Source of the DNA: Deltaproteobacteria bacterium
GTDB lineage: Bacteria > SAR324 > JACQKK01
Reading direction: 5' to 3'
Length of the DNA stretch: 64,000 bases
NCBI GenBank assembly: GCA_029858505.1
Contig: JAOUEW010000002.1
Location: forward strand, 168,851 to 232,850
The position numbers and the translations under genes are program-made. The stretch's first letter is position 1; each line of letters starts with the position of its first letter. Shown here in pieces: positions 17,873 through 26,874 of this stretch. The notes beneath the pieces were generated by a model. That model saw nothing but the letters and a program-made list of their open reading frames with translations. It was not told the DNA's origin and searched no databases.

Positions 17873-19630
17873 TTACTCTCCGGCGGCTTCGCCCTCTTCT
17901 TCCCCTTCGGTTTTCTTCTTGGCTTTCTTCTTGGGCTTGGCTTCACCCTCTTGGAAGTCCTTCAGGGCGCCAGACATGGCGTCGGTGTCGGAGGATTCCA
18001 CCGGGCGGCCGTCGCCGGTCAGAGACAGACCCAGACGGCGTTCTTCGGGGTCTACCTTGATGACCTTGGCTTCCAGGGTAGAGCCCACCTTGTAGAAGTT
18101 GGCCACGTCTTCTTTGGGGATGCTGGCGTCGATTTCGGAGATGTGGATCAATCCCTCCACGCCGTCCTGCACCTCGACAAACACCCCGAAATCGGTGACG
18201 TTCACGATTTTTCCGGAAACCACGGTGTTCATGGGGTAGGACTCTTCGACCTGTTTCCAGGGGTCCTCGGTCAGTTGTTTAATCCCCAGCGACAGCCGCT
18301 CTTTTTCCGGGTCAATGTGCAGCACCTTCACCTCAATGTCATCGCCCTTCTTGGCGTAAGAAGCGGGTTTGCGCTGCCGGGGGCTCCACGACAGGTCAGA
18401 GATATGCACCAGGCCGTCAATGCCTTCTTCCAGCCCCACGAATATCCCGAAGTCGGTGATGTTGCGCACCTTACCGGTGACCACGGAACCCAGGGGGTAT
18501 TTGTTTTCAATGGTTTGCCAGGGGTTGGGCTCGGCGTCTTTGATGGACAACGAGATGCGCTTGCGCTCCACGTCGAGGTCCTTCACCAGGGCTTCCACCG
18601 GCTGGTTCAGAGTAAACAACTTAGACGGATGGCGCACTTTTTTCGTCCACGACATTTCAGACACGTGGATCAAGCCCTCCACGCCTTCCTCCAACTCCAC
18701 AAAGGCGCCGTAGTCGGTCAGGCTGACGATGCGCCCGTTGACCCGGGTGCCCACCGGGTATTTCCCAGGGACTTGATCCCAGGGGTTGGAGAATTTTTGC
18801 TTCAAGCCCAGAGACACCTTTTCGGTTTCTTGGTCGAACTTCAGCACGATCACTTCTACCTCGTCGCCGATGGAGAACATTTCCGAGGGGTGAACAATGC
18901 GCCCCCAGGTCATGTCGGTGATGTGCAGCAGGCCGTCTACCCCGCCCAGGTCGATGAACAAACCGTAGTCGGTGATGTTCTTCACGTAACCTTTGATCAG
19001 GGTGCCTTCTTTCAGGATGCCCAAAGTCTTCTTGCGGCGCTCTTCCCGGTCCACTTCCAGCAGGGCCCGGCGAGACAGCACGATGTTGCCGCGCTTTTGA
19101 TTGAACTTGAGAATTTTGAATTCGAACTTTTCGCCGATCAGTTTGTCCAGGTTGCGCACGGGCCGCAGGTCCACCTGAGAGCCGGGGAGGAACGCCTTGA
19201 TTCCAATATCCACCGACAACCCGCCCTTGATGCGGGAGTTGATGGTACCCATGATGGTGCGGCCTTCTTCGAAGATTTTGCCCACTTCTTCCCACACCCG
19301 CAGTTTTTCGGCTTTCTCTTTGGAAAGCACCACCATGCCGTCCTGGTCTTCCAGGGCTTCCAGAAACACCTCCACCTCATCGCCAGCCTTCACGTTCAGG
19401 GCTTGGTTTTCATCGAGGAATTCCGAGACCGCGATCTGGCCTTCGGACTTGTACCCGATGTCTACCGTGACGTAGTCTTTGCCCACTTCGATGACCTTGC
19501 CGATCACCATGTTGAAGGCTTTGAAGTCTTTGACGGATTGTTCGTACAGTTGGGCGAAGTCGATGTTTTCGTCCAGGAAGATGGTTTTGTCTTCGCTGGA
19601 GGCTTGGAGGTTTTGAGTGGCTTCCGACAT
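17873..19630 (-). CDS. rpsA: 30S ribosomal protein S1
   Basis: 585 residues with six S1 RNA-binding domains; the later four show the repeat phrases G-x-V-x-x-I-T-D-F-G-x-F-V and G-L-(I/V)-H-I-S. The first two are the divergent ribosome-binding type. The acidic/lysine-rich tail is typical. S1 brings mRNA to the 30S subunit. AAGGA lies 4 bases before the ATG. An imperfect inverted repeat (CCCGGG..CCCGGG, 19652-19681) lies in the upstream region between hisG and rpsA. Own terminator downstream. Confidence 0.97.
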   Translation of the reverse strand: MSEATQNLQASSEDKTIFLDENIDFAQLYEQSVKDFKAFNMVIGKVIEVGKDYVTVDIGYKSEGQIAVSEFLDENQALNVKAGDEVEVFLEALEDQDGMVVLSKEKAEKLRVWEEVGKIFEEGRTIMGTINSRIKGGLSVDIGIKAFLPGSQVDLRPVRNLDKLIGEKFEFKILKFNQKRGNIVLSRRALLEVDREERRKKTLGILKEGTLIKGYVKNITDYGLFIDLGGVDGLLHITDMTWGRIVHPSEMFSIGDEVEVIVLKFDQETEKVSLGLKQKFSNPWDQVPGKYPVGTRVNGRIVSLTDYGAFVELEEGVEGLIHVSEMSWTKKVRHPSKLFTLNQPVEALVKDLDVERKRISLSIKDAEPNPWQTIENKYPLGSVVTGKVRNITDFGIFVGLEEGIDGLVHISDLSWSPRQRKPASYAKKGDDIEVKVLHIDPEKERLSLGIKQLTEDPWKQVEESYPMNTVVSGKIVNVTDFGVFVEVQDGVEGLIHISEIDASIPKEDVANFYKVGSTLEAKVIKVDPEERRLGLSLTGDGRPVESSDTDAMSGALKDFQEGEAKPKKKAKKKTEGEEEGEAAGE

Positions 19631-19734
19631 GGTTTCCTTTGGGGTTGTGGGCCCGGGAGCCGTTGAATCACGGAGCCCGGGGTTGGGGTGAAATAAACAG
19701 ACTGGCCGTGGCCCGTCTGGTGGTAAAAAAACGC

Positions 19735-20604
19735 TTACGGAATGACTTTGTTCAGCGGGAACTCCACAATGCCTTGGGCCCCCAGCCGCTTCAATTCAGG
19801 AATCAGATCCCGGGCCACCCGTTCTTCCAGAATCACCGTGATGTCTACCCACTCTGGGTCGGTGAGGGTGGAAATGGTGGGGCGGTACAGGCTGGGGAGT
19901 TTTTCCAGCACCTGCTGCTGATGCTTTTTGTTCACGTTGACCAGCAGGCCCACCCGGCCTTCGGCCAGAATGGCCCCTTCCAGCAGCATGGCCAAGTGTT
20001 CAATCTTCCGCCGCTTGGCCGGGTCGGCCCAGGCTTTGGGGTTGGCGATCAGCTTGGTGTTGGTTTCCAGCAGGGTTTCCACCACCCGCAGTTTGTTGGC
20101 CCGCAGGCTAGAGCCCGTTTCGGTGATTTCCACGATGGCATCGGCTAGGTGGGGGGGCTTTACCTCGGTGGCGCCCCAAGAAAACTCCACCTTGGCCGTG
20201 ACTCCATTGTCTTTCAGCCATTTGTTGGTCAGGCCCACCGCCTCGGTGGCAATGCGCTTGCCCTGCAGGTCTTTCACCGATTGGATGGGGGAATTTTCTG
20301 GCACGGCCAGCACCCATTTGGCCTTGCCCGAGCCGGTTTTGGAGTAGATCAGGTCGGCGACAATTTCCACCCCGTCGTGGTATTCCATCACCCAGTCGTA
20401 ACCGGTCAGGCCGCAGTCGAGCAGCCCTTCCGCCACGTAGCGGGCCATTTCTTGGGCCCGCAGCAGGGTGCACTCAATTTCGGGGTCGTCGATCGAGGGG
20501 TAATAAGACCGCCCGCTGATGTTGATTTTGTATCCCGCCTTGCGGAACAACTCGACGGTGGCCTCTTGTAAGCTGCCTTTGGGAATGCCCAACCGCAATT
20601 TCAT
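19735..20604 (-). CDS. hisG: ATP phosphoribosyltransferase, long form
   Basis: 289 residues, first step of histidine synthesis. The N-terminus [14 protein letters not shown] and the motif [14 protein letters not shown] are HisG signatures. The length includes the C-terminal regulatory domain (from about 215) that binds histidine, so it needs no HisZ. It lies 9 bp downstream of hisI on the same strand, forming a two-gene unit. Confidence 0.96.
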   Translation of the reverse strand: MKLRLGIPKGSLQEATVELFRKAGYKINISGRSYYPSIDDPEIECTLLRAQEMARYVAEGLLDCGLTGYDWVMEYHDGVEIVADLIYSKTGSGKAKWVLAVPENSPIQSVKDLQGKRIATEAVGLTNKWLKDNGVTAKVEFSWGATEVKPPHLADAIVEITETGSSLRANKLRVVETLLETNTKLIANPKAWADPAKRRKIEHLAMLLEGAILAEGRVGLLVNVNKKHQQQVLEKLPSLYRPTISTLTDPEWVDITVILEERVARDLIPELKRLGAQGIVEFPLNKVIP

Positions 20605-20613
20605 GGTTTCGCT

Positions 20614-21033
20614 CTATTTTTTATAAACGGTTTCCGGGTCGAACACCCGCTGTTGCTTGATCAGGGTCAGGGAGCCGTTTTTTTCCATCTTACGGAAAAA
20701 ACAGGAGTTGTATCCTTCGTGGCAGGCGGCGCCCCCCACCTGATGAATCTTGAACACCACCGCGTCCTGATCGCAGTCCACCAGAATTTCCTTCACCTCC
20801 TGCACGTGCCCGGAGCTCTCTCCTTTCATCCACAAACGGTTGCGGGAGCGGGAGTAATAATGCATCTTCCCCGTTTCCTGGGTCAGGCGGAACGCTTCCT
20901 CGTTCAAATAGGCCACCATCAACACTTCGTGGGTCTGCCAATCTTGAACGATGGCGGGAATCATCCCCCCCCCTTTGGAGAAGTCGAGGGGTTGGGCGGT
21001 TTGGGCAGGCGATGACTGGGCAGGCAATGGCAT
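20614..21033 (-). CDS. hisI: phosphoribosyl-AMP cyclohydrolase
   Basis: 139 residues without a HisE domain. Signatures are [32 protein letters not shown], the metal-binding [10 protein letters not shown] and the cysteine of [13 protein letters not shown]. It opens the ring of phosphoribosyl-AMP in histidine synthesis. It precedes hisG in the same unit; other his genes are absent here. Confidence 0.96.
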   Translation of the reverse strand: MPLPAQSSPAQTAQPLDFSKGGGMIPAIVQDWQTHEVLMVAYLNEEAFRLTQETGKMHYYSRSRNRLWMKGESSGHVQEVKEILVDCDQDAVVFKIHQVGGAACHEGYNSCFFRKMEKNGSLTLIKQQRVFDPETVYKK

Positions 21034-21117
21034 TGTTTCCCGGCCTCTTCAGGGGTGAAGGGATGTTGTAGAGTGCAAACTATCTATGTAACGGGTTTTT
21101 CCGGGTTTGGCAAGCCT

Positions 21118-22083
21118 TCAGCCGCCCGCCAGGGTTTTCAACCGCTGGGCCAGGGGGTGGGTGTCGAGCAGGGGGGGCTGTGAAAAGGGGGGGGTCTCGC
21201 CCATTAGAACGGAAACCCTGTGCTGCAGGTTGGAAAGCAGGTGTTTCATGGTGTCCACGCCATCCAACAAAGACTGGTAGTCTTGGGAAGTGGGGGTTTG
21301 GGGAGATCGGTGCATGCGCTCCAGCAGGGTTTCCATGCCCAGGCTAAGGTCTCGAAATTCGACCAGCCCTAAAAATCCCGAATTTCCCCGGATGATATGG
21401 ACCGCCCGGATGGTTTCGTGCAGCATGGCGGGAGAAAGCCCCATGCTTTCCATGGAGAGGACGGCGGTTTCGGCCAGGGCCAGCAAATCCGGCAGGTCGG
21501 TGATGAACAGGCTGGTGAGTTCATGGTCGTAGGGCACTTGGTTCCCCAGGTAAGAAAACGTACCGGGATGATCCATTTTTTGGAGCGGGGGTGGAGAGAA
21601 GGGGGCCGGAACAATCCCCGGCAGCGGAGAGGCCAGGGTTTTGGCGTTGGCCATAATGGGGGCCATGGGCTTGGATAAATCCATGAAGATGGATTCTTCC
21701 TCCCGCCAAGCCTCATCGAGCAGCTCCCGGTGTTGAATAAGGACCGACTGGAATGCGGCAGGTTCCATCTTTCCCTCAGAAATTACCGCCATCAACGCGG
21801 CAATTTCGCTGGCCTCCAAACTCAGGTCCATCGCTTTGGCCTGGTAGGCAATTTCTATCAGCCGTTCGGCCACCAGCCGAACCCCGCGGATGACCACGGG
21901 GTTGGGCCATGCCAGTTTTTCCGCGCGCCGCAGTTGGGCGGAAAGAATCTGCTTAACCCTTGGCCCCCAGTAACCCAGCCGCGCGGGCGACATGTAAGGC
22001 AGGTAAGAAGAAGTGGACACCTGAGGAAAATGAGCGGGTGGGTGGGGAGTCATGCCGTCATATCCTGAGTTTGGGGAGAGCAT
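21118..22083 (-). CDS. HPt-domain protein
   Basis: 321 residues, soluble. The C-terminal region (about 186-300) is a helical HPt domain with H229 in RAVHIIRGNSGFLGL, the CheA-P1/HPt pattern. The N-terminal 170 residues are helical with no family I recognise. There is no kinase core, so it must receive phosphate from another protein. AGGA lies 8 bases before the ATG. The CheY-like gene is 130 bp upstream on the same strand. Confidence 0.75.
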   Translation of the reverse strand: MLSPNSGYDGMTPHPPAHFPQVSTSSYLPYMSPARLGYWGPRVKQILSAQLRRAEKLAWPNPVVIRGVRLVAERLIEIAYQAKAMDLSLEASEIAALMAVISEGKMEPAAFQSVLIQHRELLDEAWREEESIFMDLSKPMAPIMANAKTLASPLPGIVPAPFSPPPLQKMDHPGTFSYLGNQVPYDHELTSLFITDLPDLLALAETAVLSMESMGLSPAMLHETIRAVHIIRGNSGFLGLVEFRDLSLGMETLLERMHRSPQTPTSQDYQSLLDGVDTMKHLLSNLQHRVSVLMGETPPFSQPPLLDTHPLAQRLKTLAGG

Positions 22084-22214
22084 GTTGAATTCCTGTTTTT
22101 GTTAGAAATTGTGTTTGCATCCGCTTTGCTGTGGCGGGGTAATAGGGGGGGCAAATCGAGAAGAAAAAATACGCAGTGGGCCCATGGATTCTTCCCCCGA
22201 ATGCACAGCAAACC

Positions 22215-22616
22215 TTAGGCGGCGCTGGCGGCCTGCTGAATGGTATGGATAAGCTTTTCCGCGTCTTGAACGGGGTCCAGATCGGAATGCTGCACGGGCT
22301 TGGCCATCACGGCAAAGGCCCCCAGAGACTGGCAAATCCTCTCTTTGGGAGAGTCGGGCTGGGTGATGGAGGAGAGCACCACCACTTTCACCTTGGGGTG
22401 GGCGGTTCGCAGGTGCATCATGACCTGCACCCCGTCCATCACCGGCATTTCCATGTCGCAGGTCACCACATGGGGGGAAAAAACCTTCACCTTTTCAATT
22501 CCCTCCATGCCGTTTTTGGCTTCTCCCACAATTTCAAACCCGGGTACGGCTTCCAACAGCCGCTTGAGGGCCGTGCGGACCATGAAGGAGTCATCAATGA
22601 TGAGTATTCGAATCAT
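22215..22616 (-). CDS. single-domain response regulator (CheB-receiver-like)
   Basis: 133 residues, a lone receiver domain. D8/D9, phosphoacceptor D54 (VTCDMEMPVMDG), Ser at SS near 83 and K106 (AKPV) are all present. The DMEMPVMDG form is that of CheB receivers, but the methylesterase domain is missing. The ATG overlaps the stop of the preceding 80-codon gene (ATGA), so the two are coupled. Likely a phosphorelay partner of the HPt protein downstream. Confidence 0.88.
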   Translation of the reverse strand: MIRILIIDDSFMVRTALKRLLEAVPGFEIVGEAKNGMEGIEKVKVFSPHVVTCDMEMPVMDGVQVMMHLRTAHPKVKVVVLSSITQPDSPKERICQSLGAFAVMAKPVQHSDLDPVQDAEKLIHTIQQAASAA

Positions 22617-22855
22617 AGGGCCTCGGATGAGTTGGGGCGCCAGCGGTGTTTTGAAACCCTGCACAGGGCTTCATCCACCAGCGACGCCGCGGATTGAAGG
22701 GCAGACTTGAGTTCCCCATCGTCTGCCGCTTGAGAAAGAGTCAGTAAGTCCTGGTACACCATGGCCAGCCGAGTGCTTTGCCCTGGAGACAAGAGGGCCC
22801 CTTTGCGGGTGCCTGGGGGTGCCCCCAGAGAGGGAAACAGGTGGAATGAATCCAT
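22613..22855 (-). CDS. small protein coupled to the response regulator
   Basis: 80 residues, no family recognised. The second half is a helical, acidic stretch (LLTLSQAADDGELKSALQSA). GGGGA lies 7 bases before the ATG and the stop overlaps the next start by 4 bases; the coupling is the main evidence that it is real. It may be a small regulatory partner of the receiver, which is inference. Confidence 0.55.
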   Translation of the reverse strand: MDSFHLFPSLGAPPGTRKGALLSPGQSTRLAMVYQDLLTLSQAADDGELKSALQSAASLVDEALCRVSKHRWRPNSSEAL

Positions 22856-23245
22856 ACAAACATCCCCGTAAAATGGGTGATTTCGGAAACGGATTCCGAA
22901 TCTTGTTCTGATCTACCCTCCGTAGAGAAAATATTCAGTCCATGCTCTCTTTTGAACGAATGGCAAAGCTGTTTTTCCCGGAAAAACCTTGTGAAGAAAA
23001 TGTGAAGGGAGGGCTGAAGGCGAGAGAGGTATGGGTGGGGGGACATAAAGCGTCAGAAAACCATTGGAATATCCGATGGAAAACCAAAGGTCCAGGGAGG
23101 CCCAGGGAAGGGGAAAATAACTATTGAAAATAAAAGACGTGTTGTTGTAAATTGGCCATTCGGGTGAATGGGTCCTCCCCCACCATTTCCCTTTGTTCAC
23201 AGGCAGGGGATTTGTTTTTCAACGAAATCCAAAGGAGATTGTTCA
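22856..23245. other. intergenic, possible promoter for the small lipoprotein
   Basis: No gene is credible. TTGAAA at 23124 and GTAAAT at 23147 (17-base spacer) are a weak sigma-70-like pair about 95 bases ahead of the lipoprotein start. Confidence 0.35.
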
Positions 23246-23413
23246 ATGAACAACGCCATGAAGGCCCTGATGGCCGCCATGATTTTGACCTTTGCTTTGT
23301 CCTTGGCTGGTTGCAGCAAAAAAGCCGCTGAGTCCGCTCCTGCTGAAGGTGCTCCCGCCGCTGAAGGCGCTGCTCCTGCCGCTGAAGGTGCCGCCGCTCC
23401 CGCTGGCCACTAA
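23246..23413 (+). CDS. small Ala/Glu/Pro-rich lipoprotein
   Basis: 55 residues. A signal peptide ends in the lipobox LSLAGC with C23. The mature part of 33 residues is almost only Ala, Glu, Gly, Pro and Lys, with a repeated APAAEGA pattern. AAGGAG lies 9 bases before the ATG and a strong terminator lies just after the stop, so it is a self-contained gene. Small abundant lipoproteins of this kind are common in the family Lpp/EcnAB-like class, but I assign no function. Confidence 0.75.
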   Translation: MNNAMKALMAAMILTFALSLAGCSKKAAESAPAEGAPAAEGAAPAAEGAAAPAGH

Positions 23414-23423
23414 AATGGATCTG

Positions 23424-23457
23424 GGGGAGTGGGTTTATTCCCACTCCCCTGGGTTTT
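23424..23457 (+). terminator. terminator of the small lipoprotein gene
   Basis: GGGGAGTGGG-TTTATT-CCCACTCCCC, a perfect 10-bp stem 10 bases past the stop codon, followed by TGGGTTTTCC. Confidence 0.8.
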
Positions 23458-23771
23458 CCCCCTTGTTCTCGTGCTCCTCGCTGGTTCTCTTCTTCCCTAT
23501 TTTTCCTATTGCGCCCTTACTTCGCTGGATTTAGCTATTTCGATTCGCTCTCTTTTTTCTCTCCTTTACTTCCCATTATATTTTCTTTCTTTCTTTTATC
23601 CCCGCCTCGCATTGAGCCAATTCGATAAAATCACGCAATGACAGAGATAGGCCGAGATCGTACGCCTTCTCATGTTGTTTTGGTGAAGGGAGAGATGAGG
23701 GGAGTGACGCCAGGGGGTTCACCGGGGGGTTCGCCAGGGGGTGAGCGGGTCAGGCAGAACGAAACAGGGGA
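23458..23771. other. pyrimidine-rich intergenic region
   Basis: T/C-rich to about 23630, then a short stretch with the partly repeated unit GGGGGTTCACC/GGGGGTTCGCC near 23712-23740. No gene seen. Confidence 0.5.
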
Positions 23772-24416
23772 TTATTGGTACAGGAGGGGGGCTTGGATGG
23801 TGAGCCGTTCATCCCGGAGGGAATAGATTAAATTCTTGCCCTGAAAATTCGTTTGATTTTGCTGGAGCCAAACCTTCCCCGGGGCCCGAATTTCTCTTCG
23901 TTTATCGTGGTATTCCACCGTGGGGCTGGTAAAAGAAAGGTGATCGGAGTGATGAACCTGGACCTGATTGCGGAGGATAAACAGGCCGTTTTCCAGGGTG
24001 GCATACCCGGCCTGCCCCCATACCGAAACGGGTTTGCTGGGGTTGTTTTGGCTGCCAGCAAAGGTAAATCGCACATTCTGAAAGCGGCTTTTTTCGGTCT
24101 GCTGATCATACTCGGCCTGGTCGGCGTGAATTTCCATCAACAGCCGCCGGTTTTCGTGCTGTTGCATGGTCACCTGGGTCATGATGACCATGGTGGTGGG
24201 GCCGATTTGCCGATTGGGCAAGTCTCTCATTAAATCCTGCTCCACGCCGATCAGGTAATACACCGAGAATCCCGTGGCCATAATGGCGCTGGTGGTGATC
24301 AACCGGCGGCGCGTCCAAAACTGGCGGCGGTTCCTTTTGGGGGCACCGGGAAGTTCGGGCTTTTTGAATGGAGACAAAAGATTCACAGGAACCCGTAAAT
24401 AAAAGAGAACATGCAA
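23772..24416 (-). CDS. lptC: LptC-like LPS export protein
   Basis: 214 residues with one N-terminal membrane helix (about 38-60) and a periplasmic beta-jellyroll-like region. Features such as the TLENGLFILRNQVQVHH segment and a late CxxW-free, strand-rich tail fit LptC (YrbK) proteins, which link the LptBFG transporter to LptA. The usual neighbours kdsC, lptA and lptB are absent. Divergent from lspA. Confidence 0.75.
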   Translation of the reverse strand: MHVLFYLRVPVNLLSPFKKPELPGAPKRNRRQFWTRRRLITTSAIMATGFSVYYLIGVEQDLMRDLPNRQIGPTTMVIMTQVTMQQHENRRLLMEIHADQAEYDQQTEKSRFQNVRFTFAGSQNNPSKPVSVWGQAGYATLENGLFILRNQVQVHHSDHLSFTSPTVEYHDKRREIRAPGKVWLQQNQTNFQGKNLIYSLRDERLTIQAPLLYQ

Positions 24417-24525
24417 AGAATTTTCCGCCTTTGATCTATCCGTATTCTTATCTATACTGGTTTACGCAGGAAACTTCACCTGTTGACCTTCACCCTTCCT
24501 CCCATTCAAGACGATCTCCTTCCCC

Positions 24526-25008
24526 ATGAAAACACCTGCTTTTTTTATGCTCACCACCGGCTTGCTGGCCTTGGCCGATCAGGCGATTAAAATTTGGGTG
24601 AGAACCCAGGCGGTTCCCCAGCAGGTAAGGCCCTTGGTGCCGAACTTTTTGGACTTCATCTGGGTGGAAAACCGGGGCATTAGCTTTAGTTTTCTGTCTG
24701 GCCTGTCGGAGGGCATCCGGGCGCCGGTGCTGGTGGGAATTTCTCTGCTGGCCATGGGGTTTCTGGGGGGGTATTGGTTTCGCCACCGCCATGGCATGTC
24801 TGGTCTGGGGGCGGTGGCGCTGTCTCTTATTTTGGCGGGGGCCCTGGGCAACTTGGTGGACCGGGCCCTGTTCGGTTCGGTCACCGACTATTTGCACTTC
24901 CGGTTTTACTCCACCAGCCTGTTCGTCAACAACGCCGCCGATATATTTATATCCCTGGGGGCGGTGCTCTTTTTGGCCGACAACTGGCGGGCAGAAAGAA
25001 AGGGTTAG
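24526..25008 (+). CDS. lspA: lipoprotein signal peptidase II
   Basis: 160 residues, four membrane helices. The catalytic aspartates are D121 in GSVTDYLHF and D139 in NNAADIF, and the GNLVDR motif precedes them. The active-site loop reads VENRGISFSF, where many LspA have N-x-G-x-A-F. It removes lipoprotein signal peptides after Lgt action; lgt is elsewhere in the window. Confidence 0.95.
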   Translation: MKTPAFFMLTTGLLALADQAIKIWVRTQAVPQQVRPLVPNFLDFIWVENRGISFSFLSGLSEGIRAPVLVGISLLAMGFLGGYWFRHRHGMSGLGAVALSLILAGALGNLVDRALFGSVTDYLHFRFYSTSLFVNNAADIFISLGAVLFLADNWRAERKG

Positions 25009-25016
25009 GGGTAAGT

Positions 25017-25130
25017 TTAATCAGAATATGTTTGGATGAGTTCCAGAACTTCTTGTAAATTTTTCAGCCGGGCTTCCGTCAGCCAAGCCTTCCAAACCTC
25101 TTCGCTTACCGCTGGGATCAGTTGCCTGAT
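25017..25130 (-). CDS. possible 37-codon ORF with a non-standard start downstream of the Deg protease
   Basis: Directly after the degQ-like stop, GGGAGGAG is followed within 3-4 bases by an open frame of about 37 codons to a TAA at 25017. The frame has no ATG, GTG or TTG; ATC (25130) or CTG (25121) would be the starts. The peptide is helical and charged (EEVWKAWLTEARLKNLQEVL). It could be a rare-start small protein or the remnant of a longer gene. Confidence 0.25.
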   Translation of the reverse strand: MRQLIPAVSEEVWKAWLTEARLKNLQEVLELIQTYSD

Positions 25131-25140
25131 TTGCTCCTCC

Positions 25141-26574
25141 CTAGGGAATGGTAATCACCACGAACCGGGCGGTGTCTCCCGAACGCACCCGCAGCATGAG
25201 TTTTCCGCCATGACCCAGCCGTTCTACTTCACGGCGCAGGTCGGCCACCTGGGCCAGGGGGCGGCGGTTGGCCTCTAGCAGCAGGGAGCGGGGGTTAATG
25301 CCGGCTTGATCGGCCGGGGAGTTGGGCATGACCGCCGACACCAGCAGCCCCTTCAGCCCGGCATAGCCCAGGGAGCGGGCCTCGGTGGGCTTCATCACGG
25401 TGACCCGCAGGCCCAATAACTCGTGGGGGGAATCGGCCGGGGAGGGGGCCAATCCCGAAGTCATCTGGCCGGGCTGTTTGCCAATGGCCAATTCCATGTC
25501 CATCCGTTTTCCATCCCGCCACAATTCCACCGGCACTTTGGTGCCGGGCGCCGTGGAGGCCACCAAGTAGCGAAACGACTGGGCGTCTTTCACCGGCTTG
25601 CGGTTGTACTGGGTAATCACATCGCCGTCTTTCAGGCCGGAGCGGCTGGCGGGGGTGTCGTCTCCCACTTGGCCAATGACCACGCCCTGGCTGGCCCGAA
25701 TGCCCAGGGCCTCAGACAGGTCGGGGGTCATATCCTGGATGGCAATGCCCAAAAACCCGCGGGTGACGTGGCCCTTCTGAATCAGGTCTTCCATGACCTG
25801 CTTGGCCATGTTGACGGGAATGGAAAAGCCGATGCCCAGGTTTCGCTCGCCGAAAATGGCGGTGTTGATGCCCACCACCTCGCCTTTCAGGTTCACCAGG
25901 GGGCCCCCGCTGTTGCCCGGATTGATGGAGGCATCGGTTTGGATGAAGTCCTCATAGTCGGTCACCCCAATGCCCGAGCGGCCCTTGGCGCTGACGATGC
26001 CCATGGTGATGGTTTGGTCAAACCCAAACGGGTTGCCGATGGCCATGACGGACTCGCCCACCTCCAGGTCATCCGAGTCTCCCAGCGATGCCGCGTGCAG
26101 CTGGGCGCTGTCTATCTTGATCACGGCCAGGTCCGTCGAGGGATCGGTTCCCACCAGTTTGGCGGGAAGGGTGCGGCCGTCTTTCAGCTTCACGGTGATT
26201 TTGCTGGCGTTGGCCACCATGTGACTGTTGGTGAGGATATAGCCTTTGGCGTCTACAATCACCCCGGAACCCGAGGCGGTCTGGGAGCGTTTGCCCCCCT
26301 GGGGAAAGGGGATTCCCCGGAAGAACTGGCGAAAGAAATCGTCTTGCAGCAATTCTTGGGGCGGGGCAGCCTGGGTGGCGATGGCTTGCTCGACCTGGAT
26401 GTTGACCACCGCCCCGCTGACCCGCTTTACGATGGCCGCCCGGGCTTTGGATTCCCGGTTCATGGCTTCAATATCCCGGTTTACGTCTTGGCTCAGACCC
26501 AGGCCGGGGAGCACGGCCAGCAGTAAAAATACGCTGAGCAGAGAAAATGCCGAGATAATACGGGGAGATTTCAT
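25141..26574 (-). CDS. DegP/DegQ-type periplasmic serine protease
   Basis: 477 residues. Signal peptide, trypsin-like domain with H118 (TNSHMV), D148 (STDLAV) and S222 (GNSGGP), and two PDZ domains (about 265-350 and 385-470). It is the DegP/DegQ/MucD layout: an ATP-independent protease/chaperone of the periplasm. The LA loop (residues 70-95) contains FFRQFFRGIP. I chose the ATG at 26574 because it begins the signal peptide, although the site is weak. Distinct from the lipoprotein HtrA at 2.3 kb. Confidence 0.93.
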   Translation of the reverse strand: MKSPRIISAFSLLSVFLLLAVLPGLGLSQDVNRDIEAMNRESKARAAIVKRVSGAVVNIQVEQAIATQAAPPQELLQDDFFRQFFRGIPFPQGGKRSQTASGSGVIVDAKGYILTNSHMVANASKITVKLKDGRTLPAKLVGTDPSTDLAVIKIDSAQLHAASLGDSDDLEVGESVMAIGNPFGFDQTITMGIVSAKGRSGIGVTDYEDFIQTDASINPGNSGGPLVNLKGEVVGINTAIFGERNLGIGFSIPVNMAKQVMEDLIQKGHVTRGFLGIAIQDMTPDLSEALGIRASQGVVIGQVGDDTPASRSGLKDGDVITQYNRKPVKDAQSFRYLVASTAPGTKVPVELWRDGKRMDMELAIGKQPGQMTSGLAPSPADSPHELLGLRVTVMKPTEARSLGYAGLKGLLVSAVMPNSPADQAGINPRSLLLEANRRPLAQVADLRREVERLGHGGKLMLRVRSGDTARFVVITIP

Positions 26575-26874
26575 GGCAGGCCGCAGAAGTGTGTTGGTGA
26601 ACCCCCCGTTTGTCCAGTTGTCCTGTTGGATCCGCCGCCCCTTGGGAGGGTTCAACTGGGAAGCGGGTTTCATTCCATAGGGCTATTCTCTCCAAAGGGG
26701 GCGGAATTGGCAACCCGCCCGTGGGGCTTAGGGCGGCGCCAGTCCATTCATGTTCGTCAAATCAGGCTGGTTTCTCTTCTGGAAAACGGGGTATATTTGT
26801 TCCCGGTGAGTTTTGGTTTGTAGGCCTTCATGATTTTGTTGGTGGATGCTTGGTAACCTGAAAGGAACTTCGGC
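26575..26874. other. divergent intergenic region between the Deg protease and hldE
   Basis: 300 bases that must hold promoters for both divergent genes. I see no box pair good enough to mark, and no gene. Confidence 0.45.
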
